This document shows, piece by piece, positions 31,864 to 43,878 of a stretch of 64,000 bases of DNA. Positions within the stretch are counted from its first letter, which is position 1. Each line of letters begins with the position of its first letter. This DNA comes from Chitinophaga sp. E66 (GTDB lineage: Bacteria; Bacteroidota; Bacteroidia; Chitinophagales; Chitinophagaceae), in assembly GCA_019285755.1 (NCBI GenBank), contig CP079103.1:3286001-3350000 (forward strand). The letters are read 5' to 3'. The position numbers were made by a program, and so were the translations under genes. Below the pieces are notes generated by a model, which saw only the letters and a program-made list of their open reading frames with translations, was not told where the DNA came from and searched no databases.

Positions 31864-34800
31864 TTATTTAACGACTTGAAGAATTCCGTTCATCCCCGCC
31901 AGTGGCCGGGGAAGGTGCATACGAAAGGATAATCGCCGGGTGTTTTCGGCGCGGTGAACGTCAGGCTCACCGTTTCCCGGGATTGAGCAGCTTAGTGGCA
32001 TGCAGCACTTCCGGCACTTTCGGCACGTATTGCATTTTAGAAGCGTTCGGGTCGCGGACCATCGCATCGGCAGCAGCGCCAACTTTCTCTAAAGTGCCGG
32101 GCTTAATGATCAGCAGATTGTGCTGCATGCCGTCCGGGTTCTCCAGGCGGATGGTCACCTTCTGGCCGGCCTTGACGCTGAGCTTTTTCTTGTCATACTG
32201 CATGATGTCTTTCACGACCTTCAGGTCGATCACCATGGCGGGCACGGCTTCAGCGGAAGGTTTAGGCGCGGAGCGGTCGAGCGAGACGGCTACGTTGCGC
32301 AGCTGTCCCGCGAAGCGGTCTTCCGTTCTCCAGCCCTCTATTTTCGCGGTGAAGAGCCCCGGCGCTTTGCGCTGCCGGCGGCTTCGCCGTTCACTTTGAG
32401 GCGGATGGCCCCGTTCTTCTGGAGCTGCGCTTCCACGTCCGCCTTTTCGGGAGGTTATCTGTGGAGACGGCGCTGTACGTCTTGCCGTTTTGGGTGACGT
32501 CCATTTGCAGCTTGCCGTCGCGCACGGCGAAGGTGTAGCCGTTGTTGGCGTCGCCCTGTGAGAGGATGGTACCGGAAGGCCCTTTCCCCTCCCGGGAAGC
32601 ACCCACCGCGGCCCTGATCGTTATTTCCTTACCTGTTACGTCGGGCGCGGCGGGCATGAATCCGCGGGGGTCTAATGCATAGTCTTCGTGATATAACGCT
32701 TCCGTCAATTGCTTCGTAAATGCGCCGGCGGGCGAGGTCGCCTTTTCTGCTGCCGCCAGGAAACCTTTTTCATGGCGCACGGCGGCAGCCAGCAGCGCTT
32801 TGGCGAGGAAGGGGTCTTTCCGTTCTGCGCCACCGCGCTCATGCGGTATACCGCCGCGCCGAGGGATTCGGACACGGGGAACTCCACCATCTGCCTGATG
32901 GCAGCCAGGCGCACCTGCAGGTCTTTATCCTGGAGTATGCCGCTGCTTAATAAGGCCGCCTGTCCTTTCGCGTTCTCCGGCAGCACTTCCACGGCCGCCT
33001 TCCGTACGCCGGGCGCGGGATGCTTCAAAGCCGCCACATAGGTCTGGAATGTTGCCGCATCATCGAGCCCCAGGCCGTGGAGGGTCCAGAGGGCATGAAC
33101 GGCAGGACTATTCAACCCTACCGCATCCACGCTCCTGTTTGCCGCGATCTTACGCAGCGCGGGCGCCATGCCGGAGTGCTTGTTCTCCACGATGAGGCGT
33201 TGCGCCGTCATCCGCCAGAACATATTTTCATGCTGCAATGCCTTCCGCAGCGAGGCGGTGTCTGAACCGGACAACTTCACCGGTTCATAAGGCTTTGCAT
33301 TCTTATAAACGATCCGGTAAACGCGCCCGTGCGACACATCGCGGTGCTCGCTCTCGAAGGCATTGCCTTTACCGTGGGGCTGTTCCGTAAAGGGAAGGAT
33401 AGTTTCCCGGGGCCTGCTCCTTCACGAACACATTGTGCTGGATGATGAAGTTATACCAATCCGCCACCCAGACCGCGCCGTCGGGGCCGTTTCCGCATGT
33501 ACGGGGCCGAACCATTCATCAGAGCTGGCCATGAGGTTCCAGCCGTCTTTCTCTTTAAAACCGGCGCCGTCTTTCTCTATGACCGCGTTATGCACGAGGC
33601 GTACGGTAGGCTCATTGATAAATGCCACGCGGTTCCAGTATTCTTTCGGGAAGCTGCGGGCCGTATAGAAATGGTGACCGGTAGCCGAAGTAAATCCGCC
33701 CATTACATCCACCTGGCGGAGGTTCGGCGTCATGGCATGCACATCGTAGTGGCCGTCGATCTTCTGCACGGGATCGGCGCTGCCCACGTCCAGCTTCCGC
33801 TGCATGTACCAGAACGGCATGGAATACCAGGCGCTGTGGGTGTTGTTGGCGGTGGAAATGAACACATGGTTATCTTCCGTGAAGCCCAGTCCCAGGTGTT
33901 ATTGGAAGTACGGCCGAGGAATTTGAAATCCGACCCGTCGGGTTTGAAGTGATACACCCCCTGCGGGAACTTCTGCCGCTCGCCGTTGATGGTACCGTCG
34001 AATCCGGAGTATCCTGTCACGCCCCATATCTTGTTATCGAAACCGTACTGGAGGTTCGATGGACCGGCATGCGTATCTTGCTTGCCCCAGCCGGTGAAGA
34101 TCGTCTTGCGCAGATCGGCCTTATCGTCGCCGTCGGTATCCTGCAGGAAGAGGAAATACGGCGCCATGGAAACGATCACGCCGCCGTTGGCGAAGGTGAT
34201 GCTGGTGGGGATGTTGAGGCTGTCGGCGAAGACGGTGAACTTATCCGCTTTGCCATCGCCGTCGGTATCCTCGCAGATCTTGATACGGTCGTTGGCGGTG
34301 GAGTCTGTCTCCACGAAGTCGTTGGGATAGTCTACGGTCTCCACGATCCACAGCCGCCCTCTTTCATCCCATGCCATGGCGATGGGTTTGGTGATATCGG
34401 GCTCCTGGGCGAACAATTGTATTTCGAATCCCGGGGCACCTGCGTGAGCTTGTTGGACTCCTTAGGCGGCAGGGCGTCCTGGAATTTGGGGACGTTGTAG
34501 CGTTTGGTATAATCCGCAATGGTGTCAGAATTATAGATATCGACATCAGGGATGTTCGCCGCCGCGATACGCGCCCTGGCGTCTTCCCCGATGGCTTCCA
34601 TGACGTTGTTGCGGATCTTGTCGAGGAAAGCGACCTGTTTCCAGGCGTCATCAGTTTTCCCTCCGCCCAGGACGATCACGCGCCCTTTGCCGAGGTTTCC
34701 GGATTGCTTCGGCAGCGTGGTGCCGCGGAGGCCATCGGCTCCCTGGTGAAGAACGAGCAGCCCCTTCCCTCCCTCCACGAATGTGCGGAGGGCGGCCTGC

Positions 34801-35060
34801 GCGGCGGCGGAAGGCGGTTTGGCCGTGCAGTAGATAACGGCGTCGTAAGCTGCGAGCCTGGATGGCTGGAGGTCGTCCGGCCGTTCGGTGTACGTAATAT
34901 TGACGCCGCTCTTGAACAGCTTCGTGGCCAGCCAGGTGGCCTGCACGTTGCTGTTGCTGCCGACGAACAGGGCTTCCGCCCTTCTTCCCGTATCATTGCC
35001 GGCGGGCGTAAAGGCCCAGGCGCAGATAATGCCTGTCAGTAGTATCAGTATTCGTTTCAT
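31864..35060 (-). CDS. ThuA-propeller-HEAT-LamG-cupredoxin multidomain protein (frameshifted)
   Basis: About 1,065 residues with breaks near 34425, 33895, 33490, 33405, 32820, 32445, 32370, 31980 and 31905 (the last is one G short). Order: signal peptide (MKRILILLTGIICAWAF); a ThuA-like domain (to ~residue 200); a dehydrogenase-type propeller (FAQEPDITKPIAMAWDERGR, EDTDGDGKADKFTVF); HEAT repeats (LRKALQHENMFWRMTAQRLI); a LamG-like jelly roll (EITIRAAVGAS...GYTFAVRDGK); and an azurin-like cupredoxin (NPDGMQHNLLIIKPG, FVCTFPGHW) with His, Cys, His type-1 copper ligands. Related proteins often end in a c-type cytochrome; here the electron carrier is a copper domain. Periplasmic or surface oxidoreductase of sugars is the inference. 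It lies between the MFS gene and a second ThuA gene. Confidence 0.75.
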
Positions 35061-35065
35061 TGTCG

Positions 35066-36643
35066 TCAGTTATTTGATGATGGATTGCCTTCCGCAGGCG
35101 GCAGCAATACCGGCCGGTACCCGCCTCTTCTCCTGAACCACAGGATTATCCCCACATAGCATAGCAGCATAATGACTGGGAAGACGGATACGGTGCGGAG
35201 GGCGTCTTTCTTAGCGCCTTCACGGACGCCCCGGATGGTTTCTTTGGCTGCTTCGGGCGCGGTCTCCAGCCGTGCGTTATCAAGCACGCGGTATTCGCCG
35301 AAGAGGCTCTCTCTTTCCTGCGTAAGGTAAGTGGCGTGCAGGGCGGACTGGTGTTCTGCATCGTAGCGGACGAGGTTGTTATCCAACTGCTTGTCCTGTA
35401 CGAAGCCAAGGATCACCGCGCCGACCACGCCCACGCCTACCTGCCCCACGGCCCCTGTGAAGTTCAGCGCGAGCACGCCGCCTTTCGGGAACTGTTCGGC
35501 GACCACGCCGAGCATAGTGCCCCATAAGAACGTCTTGCCCAGGGCATATACGGTGGCGGCCACGAGGATCATTATTCCGGAAGACCAGGACAGGAAATTA
35601 AGCCCCGCAAATGCGATGGCGGCGCTGACGGCCAGGAGCCCCAGCGGTGAAAAACGGTGACAGATGGGGCCGGCATAAAAGCGCAGCACTGCCATGATCA
35701 CGGAAGTATAGATCAGTACCCATCCGCCCTGGAGGCCCATCCTGGCCATCTCAGGCGTCATGAGGTCGGTGATCCAGCTATCGGTTCCCAGCTCGGTGGT
35801 GGCCAGTAAGACCATCACCAGCAAGAGGAGTATGAACATCGGCCTTCCCCACGACCGTACCACGAAGGCGGCGGCGAGGGTAATACCGGCCGTTACGGCG
35901 ATCTTGCCCGTCAACGACCAGTTCAGCAGGCTGCCTGCCTGGAACACGCAGAGCGACACGATGAGCAATATGCCCAGGATGCCCACTTCCCGCACCATGT
36001 CCAGGTACGACACGCCGGCCTGTACCCTTTCGCTGACAGGGAACTTCTTCCCGGCGATCATCCATCCATAGGCAACTACCGGCAAGAGGATGCAGCCGAT
36101 CATGATCTCCCAGCGCACGTGGAAATGAATGAGCGCGATGCCCAGCAAACCGGCCAGCACCATCCCCGCCGGCCACCCGGCATGGAGGATATTGAGCCAC
36201 TTCGTTTTCTCGCGCGGGTACATGGTGGCCACCACGGGGTTCACCACCGCTTCCGCCGCGCCGTTGCCCAGCGCAAAGAGCAGCGTCCCGAAATAAAGCA
36301 TCCAGTAACCGGTGGCCATGATGGTGAGCACAACGGAAGCGCAATGACAGGCGAAAGCGAAGATCATGGCGGATTTATAACCTACGCGGTCTATGACGAG
36401 GCTGAACAGTACGATGCTGATGCCGAAGGGCCAGAAGCTTACGCCGAAGATCTCGCCCTGTTGCGTCTTGCTGAGGCCGAACTGCATACCCCATCCGTCC
36501 ATCAGGAAGGAGCGGAAAACGAACCCGAAAGCGGAGGCTACCAGCACAGTAAAACAGCCCCAGAAGAGCAATGAGCGGTCCCTGCCGCCGAGGTCCGCCG
36601 CAGCCTTGAGGGCATGCGGCGGGGCGGTTGAAATCATATCCAT
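35066..36643 (-). CDS. MFS transporter
   Basis: Intact 525-residue frame, one of the few long genes without a break. About 12-14 hydrophobic helices are visible, starting with LLFWGCFTVLVASAFGFVF. The signature region between helices 2 and 3 is FSLVIDRVGYK. A long loop sits near the C-terminus (residues ~430-480, with DAEHQSALHATYLTQERES) and is followed by a last helix (FPVIMLLCYVGIILWF). The long final loop resembles sugar/nucleoside permeases found in Bacteroidota oxidative-sugar loci. Inner-membrane uptake of the sugar released by PUL 1 is the likely role. Stop and next start are 5 bases apart (35060/35066). Confidence 0.85.
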   Translation of the reverse strand: MDMISTAPPHALKAAADLGGRDRSLLFWGCFTVLVASAFGFVFRSFLMDGWGMQFGLSKTQQGEIFGVSFWPFGISIVLFSLVIDRVGYKSAMIFAFACHCASVVLTIMATGYWMLYFGTLLFALGNGAAEAVVNPVVATMYPREKTKWLNILHAGWPAGMVLAGLLGIALIHFHVRWEIMIGCILLPVVAYGWMIAGKKFPVSERVQAGVSYLDMVREVGILGILLIVSLCVFQAGSLLNWSLTGKIAVTAGITLAAAFVVRSWGRPMFILLLLVMVLLATTELGTDSWITDLMTPEMARMGLQGGWVLIYTSVIMAVLRFYAGPICHRFSPLGLLAVSAAIAFAGLNFLSWSSGIMILVAATVYALGKTFLWGTMLGVVAEQFPKGGVLALNFTGAVGQVGVGVVGAVILGFVQDKQLDNNLVRYDAEHQSALHATYLTQERESLFGEYRVLDNARLETAPEAAKETIRGVREGAKKDALRTVSVFPVIMLLCYVGIILWFRRRGGYRPVLLPPAEGNPSSNN

Positions 36644-36671
36644 ACTTGTAGTTTTTTAGTGTCTCTGCCTG

Positions 36672-37733
36672 CTATCTGCCCAGCGTCAGCTTCCGGATGA
36701 GGGCGGTTTCGGAAGGGTCGTACGGACGGCCATCGGGCCGGAAGATGTCGTGGAACCACACCTTCGGCTCAGCGCCGTCTTTCATGGGCGTGTCCAGGCG
36801 TAAATAGTGTTCGATTTGCCCTGCACGAGGCCCCAGTTGATGGCGATGATACCGCGCTCTTTGAGGCCGGGCAGCGAGTTGGCGAAATGGCTGTTGCGGG
36901 TGCGGGCCATGTACTCCGTACAAACCAACGGCTTGCCCGTTGCCTTCAGGAGCGAGTCGGCCACGATGAGGTGGCGGTCTGTGTAGTCGTGGTACGTGAT
37001 AACGTCTGAATTATCCAGTTGGAAGCGGGTCAGGTTTTCAGGTTGAAGTTCCATACGCCCGCGCTCAGCGGCTGGCTTGGGTTAACGGTGCGCCCCATTT
37101 GAAGACGTTCTGCAGCAGGGGCATGGATTTATCGCCCCAGTTGGAGTTGCCCGGCTCGTTGTACAGGTCCCACAGCAGGATGCGGCGGTCTTTGGCGAAG
37201 GTGGTCAGTACGTCTTTCACGTATGTTTCCAGCGTAGCCATGAGCGAGGGGTCGTCGTGGATGAGGCGCCCCGGGTCCTGCACCCATCCTGAATTGTGGA
37301 TGCCCGGCTTAGGTGCAGGCTGCGTTCCCGCGGCGTAAGTGTTGTTCCAGCAGTCGTCGAATATCACGAAGATCGTGCGGATGCCGAAGCGGTCTGCGAT
37401 GGAGAGATAGGTATTCATGCGCTGCCTGAAGCCCGCCTTGTCGGCTTTCCAGGCCAGGTGATGGAGGTACACGCGCATGGCGCGCATCCCGATACCGGCG
37501 GCATAGCCGAGGTCGCGGGCAATGGTAGCCGTGTCAAACGATGCCGCCTGCCACATCTCCAGCTGGTTGATGGCCGTGGCCGGATAAAAATTGGCGCCTG
37601 CCGCCCAGGGCGTTGCCTTATGCCACTTCCACGCCTGTTCTTTGGACCACACGGCCCTCTCCTGCTGCGCCTTCGCCGGCATCGCCATCGCGACCAGGCA
37701 AATCAGCCATACATGCACAATCTGTCTTTTCAT
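36672..37733 (-). CDS. GH5-like secreted glycoside hydrolase
   Basis: About 353 residues with breaks near 37065, 37040 and 36800. Signal peptide MKRQIVHVWLICLVAMAMPA. TIM-barrel motifs: PWAAGANFYPATAINQLEMW at the N-terminus, GMRAMRVYLHHLAWKAD, LLWDLYNEPGN with the probable acid/base Glu (Asn-Glu-Pro), YHDYTD, and KPLVCTEYMAR with the probable nucleophile Glu (Thr-Glu-Tyr). This is the clan-A, GH5-like pattern. Upstream of the MFS gene and downstream of the SusD/DUF3823 genes, so it would trim the imported oligosaccharide in the periplasm. The substrate cannot be read from sequence. Confidence 0.75.
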
Positions 37734-37742
37734 AATACTCGT

Positions 37743-38458
37743 TTAATAAATATCAAAGGTTGATCTTGGTGACGGGGTAAAAATCATGTCCTCCACTCCC
37801 TGCAGCTTCAGCCCCACCCGCGCGAAGATGTAAGACTGCGCGGGCACCAGCGCCGGGATCGTTACTTCCATCGACACGTTCGCCGGATCGGTGATGGCGC
37901 CGCTGTTCTTCTGCGACGAAGCGATGCTGTAATCGCCGCCGGAAGAAACGAAAGCCGTCTTGTTGATGTAGAGGTTCACGCGCTCGATGTTCTTGCCGTC
38001 TGCACCGTTCACGATCTTCTCCAGCCCGAACGTGGCCGTAACCTTGCTGTTGGCGGCGCTCATGTTCACGTTGCGGATCATGTAGAAGGGCGTCACTTCC
38101 AGGTCGAGCTGCTGATCGCCCTGCATGCGGATGGTCACGGTATCGGGCCTGCCATCCGCCAGCTTTTTCCAGAGGAAGGGCCCCTGGCCGTTGGGGACGG
38201 TCAGCTTGTACTCCCCGTCGAACAGTAGCACCGAGAAGGTACCGTCTTGCGTGAAGGTGGTATTGGAAACTGGCCCTACTTTCCCGAATCCGAACTGGTA
38301 CAGCTGGAACGGCACCTGGTTGAACTCTACCGGGATGCCCCGCCCTGGTACATCAGCCGCCCGTGAAGGCGTGCCTGCGGCGGATCGTAGTTGTCTTTCT
38401 TGCACGATACGGCCAGCAAGGCCAGCATGGGAAGGATATATGCGAAAGTTCTTTTCAT
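37743..38458 (-). CDS. DUF3823 domain lipoprotein (SusE-position protein)
   Basis: About 235 residues from the ATG at 38456-38458. Lipoprotein signal (MKRTFAYILPMLALLAVSC), then YDPPQARLHGRLMYQG, a break at ~38342 (a G missing), IPVEFNQVPFQLYQFGFGK, and SVLLFDGEYKLTVPNGQGPF, the N- and C-terminal halves of DUF3823 proteins. One C missing near 37782 probably moves the true stop to 37753. Located directly after SusD, as an SusE/SusF-type surface glycan-binding accessory would be. Confidence 0.8.
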
Positions 38459-38476
38459 GACTGACGATTTAAGGGT

Positions 38477-40362
38477 TTAGTCCTGGTTCGGATTGGGAAC
38501 GATCTTCGGGTTGTTGGACCTGATATCGTTGTTGATGAACGAATAGTAATTACCGAGCCTGAAGCGGTTGGTGCCCGTTACCAGCGGCGATTTGATGATC
38601 CGGTAGATCCATTTACCGTGATTGGGGCTGCCCGGGTTATGTACTTTATAAGGCCAGAGCGAATACGGCTGTGTGTTGTGCTTGGCGGGCGACCCGATAT
38701 TGCTGAGCAGGTCGGCCTCGTTCATAGGCACGCCATCCCAGAGGATGTGGGCATTGCGCCATCTTTTCTGGTCGAACACGATATGCCCTTCAAAGGATAG
38801 CTCCGCGCGGCGCTCGTGCATGATGCGGCCGAGGTCGATGTCTCCCGCGGAGAGGGAATGGTCAGACCGCGCGCTCGCGCACCTGGTTCATGTAACCTGC
38901 CGCCACATCGGGCTGCCCCAGTTCAAACGCTGCTTCCGCGGCATTCAGCAGTACTTCGGCATACCGGTAGCGGATGAAAGGCACTTCGCTGCCCGTACCC
39001 CTCGATCCGGAGCCTACGGTAGGATCCTGGTACTTGCGGAGATAAAAACCGGATTGCGCGGTGTGCTCCTTGCCATGGATAGGCCCGTCGAAGCCCACTA
39101 CCTGCACCGGCTGTGTTTGTCCCGGCAGCACTTTCTGCGAACCGCGGTCGTCGCCCGTTACCACGGAACCATCGGCCAGTACATAACCGGCCCAGATGTC
39201 AACAGTACGGCGCTTGAAGGAAGTGCCCGGGAGCATCACGGTACCCGCCAGGCGCGCGTCGCGGCCGGCGAAGATGTCTGTCTGGTTGGTATAGTAGATC
39301 GGATTGCCGGAGCCGTCTGTTACGGGCAGCGGCGCGAATGTATTGTCCAGTTTCTCGAAAGCCTGCACCAGGTTCAGGGAAGGATTGATCCTCCGCCTTC
39401 TTCCTCTTCCGCCCCGAAGCGCGGCTGGTTCCTGGGTAAAAGCATGCACCTTTCCGCTTTTCAGCTTGAAGTCTTCGATAAAGATGCTTTCGGGATTGCT
39501 CACCTTGTCGTAAAACAAGGCCGCGAAGTTCTCGGAGAGGTCCGCATTGCGTTTGTAAAGCCCGTAAGTTCCTGCGCTCCCACTGATGATGAGTTGCGCG
39601 GCGGCGAGGGATTTGGTGTAGTAATCCTGCGCCTTGGCGGCGGGGATCCCTACTTCACCGCCTTGCGTGGAAACCGAAGGCGTCAGCCCGCCATACTTCG
39701 CGATAGACCCGGCATACAGCGCCGCACGGCACTCCATGGCCAGGGCCGCAGCTCTGCTGGCGCGCGACTTGACATTGAGATCCGCAGGCAGATCCATCCG
39801 GATGGCCTGCATCTCCGAGATCACGAAATCATACATGGCGGACTCGGTGGCGCGCGCATGCTGCAGATAGGTAGGGTCTCCTTGTAATCCCATACCATAG
39901 GCTCCAGGATCAGCGGCACGCCGCCCATGCGCTTTACCATTTCGAAATAGTAATACGCCCGCAGGAAGCGCCCTTCCGCCGCGAAACGCTTCTTATCCTC
40001 GTCCTTCAGCTTGGTAGCTGCATTCAGCCTTTGCAGGAAGAGGTTGAGCTCGCGGATGAGAGTATAGTCCCGGTGCTCCAGAACCCGAAGTCCCACTGGT
40101 TGCGCTCCACGATCGTTTTCGGGCCGCCGTTCTGGGAAGGAAGCTTTCGCTGAAGTCAGCCATCGACTCCCAGTTCTTTACGGTGGAGAAGTCGGTCTGG
40201 CGGTTGTAGAAGTTCGCCAGCATAGACAGTACCAGCGCAGGATCGTTAAACGCCTGCTCGTTATTGAGGATGTTCGTAGGGTCTACGGTGAGGAATTCGC
40301 TCTCCGGCTTGCATCCCCGCAAACATCGACGCTACTAATATGATGGAAAATAACTTTTTCAT
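38477..40362 (-). CDS. SusD/RagB family nutrient-binding lipoprotein (PUL 1)
   Basis: About 628 residues from the ATG at 40360-40362, with breaks near 40318, 40140, 39885 and 38865. The corrected start ends in a lipobox (ASMFAGGC). Then SEFLTVDPTNILNNEQAFND, the TPR-like helices FAAEGRFLRAYYYFEMVKRM GGVPLI (the SusD signature), LAMECRAALYAGSIAKYGG, and the C-terminal RYAEVLLNAAEAAFELGQPD and ERRAELSFEGH. Outer-membrane surface partner of the SusC porin immediately upstream. It lies 19 bases before DUF3823. Confidence 0.9.
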
Positions 40363-40380
40363 AACGGATGATTGAATGGA

Positions 40381-43300
40381 TTAGAATGAAAGGCTGCAGC
40401 CTACGTTAAACACCTTGCTCTGCGGGTATTGCAACCCGTTGGTATCCGTGATCTCCGGATCGGTGCTGTACTCCTTCATGTTGTCCAGGATAAAAAGGTT
40501 GTAAGCGTTCACATAGAAGCGCGCTTTCTGGATCTTCGCGCGGTTTACCAGCGGCGTGGGCAAAGTATAGCCCAGTTCGATGGTCCTGGCGCGGAAATAA
40601 GTAATGTTGTGATTCCAGAAGGTGGATGCGCGGTTGTTGCTATGCCCTGGTCGTTGTAGCGAAGCGCAGGATACTTACCGGACGTCCATTGGCTGTTGCG
40701 ATCATAGATATCGGAACGGTGCCAGCGGTCGGTGAAGATCTTGTTCAGGTTACCATCATTGATGAAAGGCACCTTCATTTCCCACTCCTGGATCCAGGTG
40801 TAGTGGGAAGCGCCGGAGAAATCCGCCGCGAAGTCGAACCCGCCGTACCCCAGTCCGATCTGCACACCGAAGTTCATGTTAGGCTGCTGGCCGGAGGCCC
40901 AGCCCATCGGCCGGCGGTCGTTATCCGTGATCCGTCCGTCGCCGTCCACGTCTTTGTAGATGATATCCCCGGGCAAGAGGCTCCTGTTGCCTTTGCCGTC
41001 GATATTCACCGGGTAATTGTCGATCTCCTCCTGCGTCTTGAACTGCCCTACGGCTTCCCAGCCCCAGGTAAAGCCCTGCAGGCGGCCTTCCGCGGAGTTG
41101 AAATAACGGTCTACCGAATTGAAGAAGATGGGATTGAGGAAACGAATTGTCCGCGGGAATAGGAAATATTGCCACCGATCCGGTACGACAATTTCCCGGC
41201 CTTGTCGTTATAGCTGAGGGAGAAGTCCTGCCCGAAACGCTTGTCTTTATTGATGTTCTCATCAGGCAGCGCATAACCAAGCTCCGAAGGCAGCAGGATA
41301 TCCTGCTTGCGGCCGCGGAGGCCGTTGCGCTGGCGGATGAAGTAATCGAACGCGCCGTTCAGCCGCCCGCCCAGCATGCTGAAGTCGAAGCCCACGTTGG
41401 TGATGGAGCTTTCCAGCCAGCTGATGTTGGTGATGGGCACGCCCCTGTCCCGGGAGCCTACCACGGCCACACCGTCGAGGATGGCGATGCCGTCGTTGTA
41501 GTTATACCCTTCGTAATAGGCGAATTCGGCCAGTCCGAGCGCTTCCCCGTCGTCACCGAGGATGCCATAAGAACCCCGTACTTTAAAGTCGGACAGTATC
41601 CTGCCGTTACCTACGATATTCTTCATGAAACCTTCTTCTGTCAGGCGCCATGCGGCAGATACGCTGGGGAAGTAACCCACACGGTTGCCGGGTGAAAACA
41701 GGAACGAAGCGTCGCGGCGCATGAGGCCTTCGATGAAGTACTTGTTATCGTATTCATAGTTCAGACGGCCGGCTATGCCGGTACGCGTCTGGCGGTTATC
41801 CTGGTCGGTGTAGGTATCCGAAGTGTTGAAGTAGATCAGCGGCAGCTGGTTAGAGATGGGCACAGCGTGGATCCAGTTGCGTAGGCGCTGGTTGTTGATG
41901 CGCTCGCTCACCACCATGGCGTTGATCTTATGCGCGCCGAATTTCCTTTCGTACCCGATCCTCACCTGCGAGCTCTGGTTGATCTGCTTCTCCTGGTTGC
42001 GTTCGCGCCAGGGTTTGTGGAACCGCCGGTTCGGGTGTAGGTATCGCTGGAAGGATTGTAGGTATATGTGTCATAGGTGTACTCGTGGTTATTGAGGATG
42101 TTATCCGCCATGTAATACGAGTACAGCCCGCTGATTTTGAGGCCTTCCACGAAGGGAACGTCCCACTCCGCGTCGAGGTTCATCTGCAGCTGGCGCCAGT
42201 CGCTTTTGAACTTGCCGGCATACCGGGTATTGAGGTAGCCCCAGTTGGTTTCGTTGTGTTTGATATCGTTCAGATATGCGGGGTTATCATTGGCGAAAGG
42301 CCGCTCCATAGGCGTATTCCGCAGCACAGCGAAACGCGCCTGCCAGTAATCGTCCGTGCCAGGTACACCGGGGTTGTCGCGTGTTTCCACGCGGCCGTTG
42401 ATGCTCGTCCCAACGCGCAGGCCGTTGGCCACGCGGGCGGAGATGTTGCTCTGGATGTTGGTACGGGTGAATTTGTATTCGCGGCCGAGTACGGAATTCT
42501 GGAAGGTGCGCGTAGCCGATACGTAATACGATACGCGGTCGGTTCCGCCGGTGAAGTTCAGGTTATACATGTTCAACGGGGTATTTTCCTTCACGATGAA
42601 GTCTTTCCAGTTGAAGCTTTTATAACCATACTCCGTACCCTGGCGATATTTCTCCAGTTCTTCGGGCGTAATGTTGGTGGTGATGGGGTTGCCGCCGATG
42701 TTGGGGAAACGGTTCATTTCCGCTTCCGCCTTGAGCGACATATACTCGTGCGAATTGTCGAGAACGTCGATGAAGCGCGTCCAGCTTTGCCAGCCCCAGT
42801 TGGCATCGAGGTTGATGGAGCTGCGGCTGCCGAGGCGCCCGCGTTTAGTCTGCACCACTACTACCCCGTTCGCAGCGCGGACGCCATAAATAGCAGCGGA
42901 CGCGTCTTTGAGGAAGGAAATACTTTCAATGTCGTTAGGTGAAATGTTGTTGAACTGACCTTCGTCCTGCTGCACCCCGTCGATCACATAGAGCGGCCGG
43001 CCGAGGTTACGAATCTGGATGGAGGCGGAAGCGCCGGGGCGGCCGTCGGGCATGCGGAAGGAAACGCCGGGGACCTTTCCCGCAAGCGTGGTGCTCACGG
43101 TGGCGCCGCCGCGCACATTGCCTATGTCTTGCGCGGAAACGCTGGAGATCGCGTTGGTAAGGGATTTCTTACGGGCCGCGCCATAACCTACGATCACCAC
43201 GTCCGTCAGTTCCGTGGCGGAGCTGAGCAACCGCACGTTCATGGCGGCGCCTGGCGTGGCGGCAAGCTCCTGGGTACGGAAGCCCACCATGGTAAATACG

Positions 43301-43545
43301 AGGATGGCGCCGGGTTTCACCTGGATGGAGAATTGTCCGTCGGGTTGCGAGCGTACCGTTCCTGGTACCTTTTTCATAAACGGTGACTTGTGGGAGCGGT
43401 GAGCCGGCGCTGTCGCGCACGAAGCCCGATACCTTCTGCGGGCCCGACTGTGCAAAGGCCCCTGCCCAGGGAAGGCAGAGCAACAGCAGTAACAAAACTT
43501 CCTGCTACGAACCGTTGCCACTTTTTGTAGAGCAATGTCGTTCAT
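40381..43545 (-). CDS. SusC/RagA TonB-linked outer-membrane protein (PUL 1)
   Basis: About 1,055 residues with breaks near 43480, 43400, 43370, 42020, 41125 and 40640. The signal region reads LCLPWAGAFAQ in the shifted frame. A carboxypeptidase-like regulatory domain follows (SGFVRDSAGSPLPQVTVYEK). The plug then has TDVVIVGYGAARKKSLTNAI SSV, DGRPGASASIQIRNL, PLYVIDGVQQDEGQF, SISFLKDASAAIYGVRAANG. A 22-strand-type barrel ends 'SKVFNVGCSLSF'. TonB-dependent uptake of oligosaccharides with the SusD next to it. First gene of PUL 1; it is divergent from the hybrid sensor gene, its probable regulator. Confidence 0.9.
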
Positions 43546-43878
43546 ACGTGAAATGGATTTTGGGTGATTAAAGGATACTGTCTCAATCCTCCGGCACAGG
43601 CCGGTGTTTCATACCGTGTTTTTGACTAACCATTAGACGTGTGATGTGTTCATGCCTTCGCGATACGCAATAGGGGCCCTGTCCGGCCGTGGGACCGGTT
43701 TTCGCGGTGGGCATTTCTATCGCTGGCTGATATCAGTTTTTCTACTACGCGGTTCAAAGATGGAAAAAGAAAAAGGAAAGCATTGGCCGATTCATTTCAA
43801 TTTTTCGCCATTTCGTTTCAATCCGTCGTCTTCCTCCCGGATATGTTTATATTTACGTAGCCTTATAATTCCACTACG
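43546..43878. other. Divergent control region between PUL 1 and its sensor gene
   Basis: About 330 bases with no supported ORF. A small hairpin CCGGC-ACAG-GCCGG lies at 43591-43604, 46 bases upstream of the SusC start. No clean consensus promoter was found. The binding site of the AraC-type regulator would be expected here. Confidence 0.5.

Noticed and set aside
38673..39887. 404-residue plus-strand ORF
   Set aside because: Lies antisense to a clear SusD gene; low-complexity His/Arg composition; no motif.
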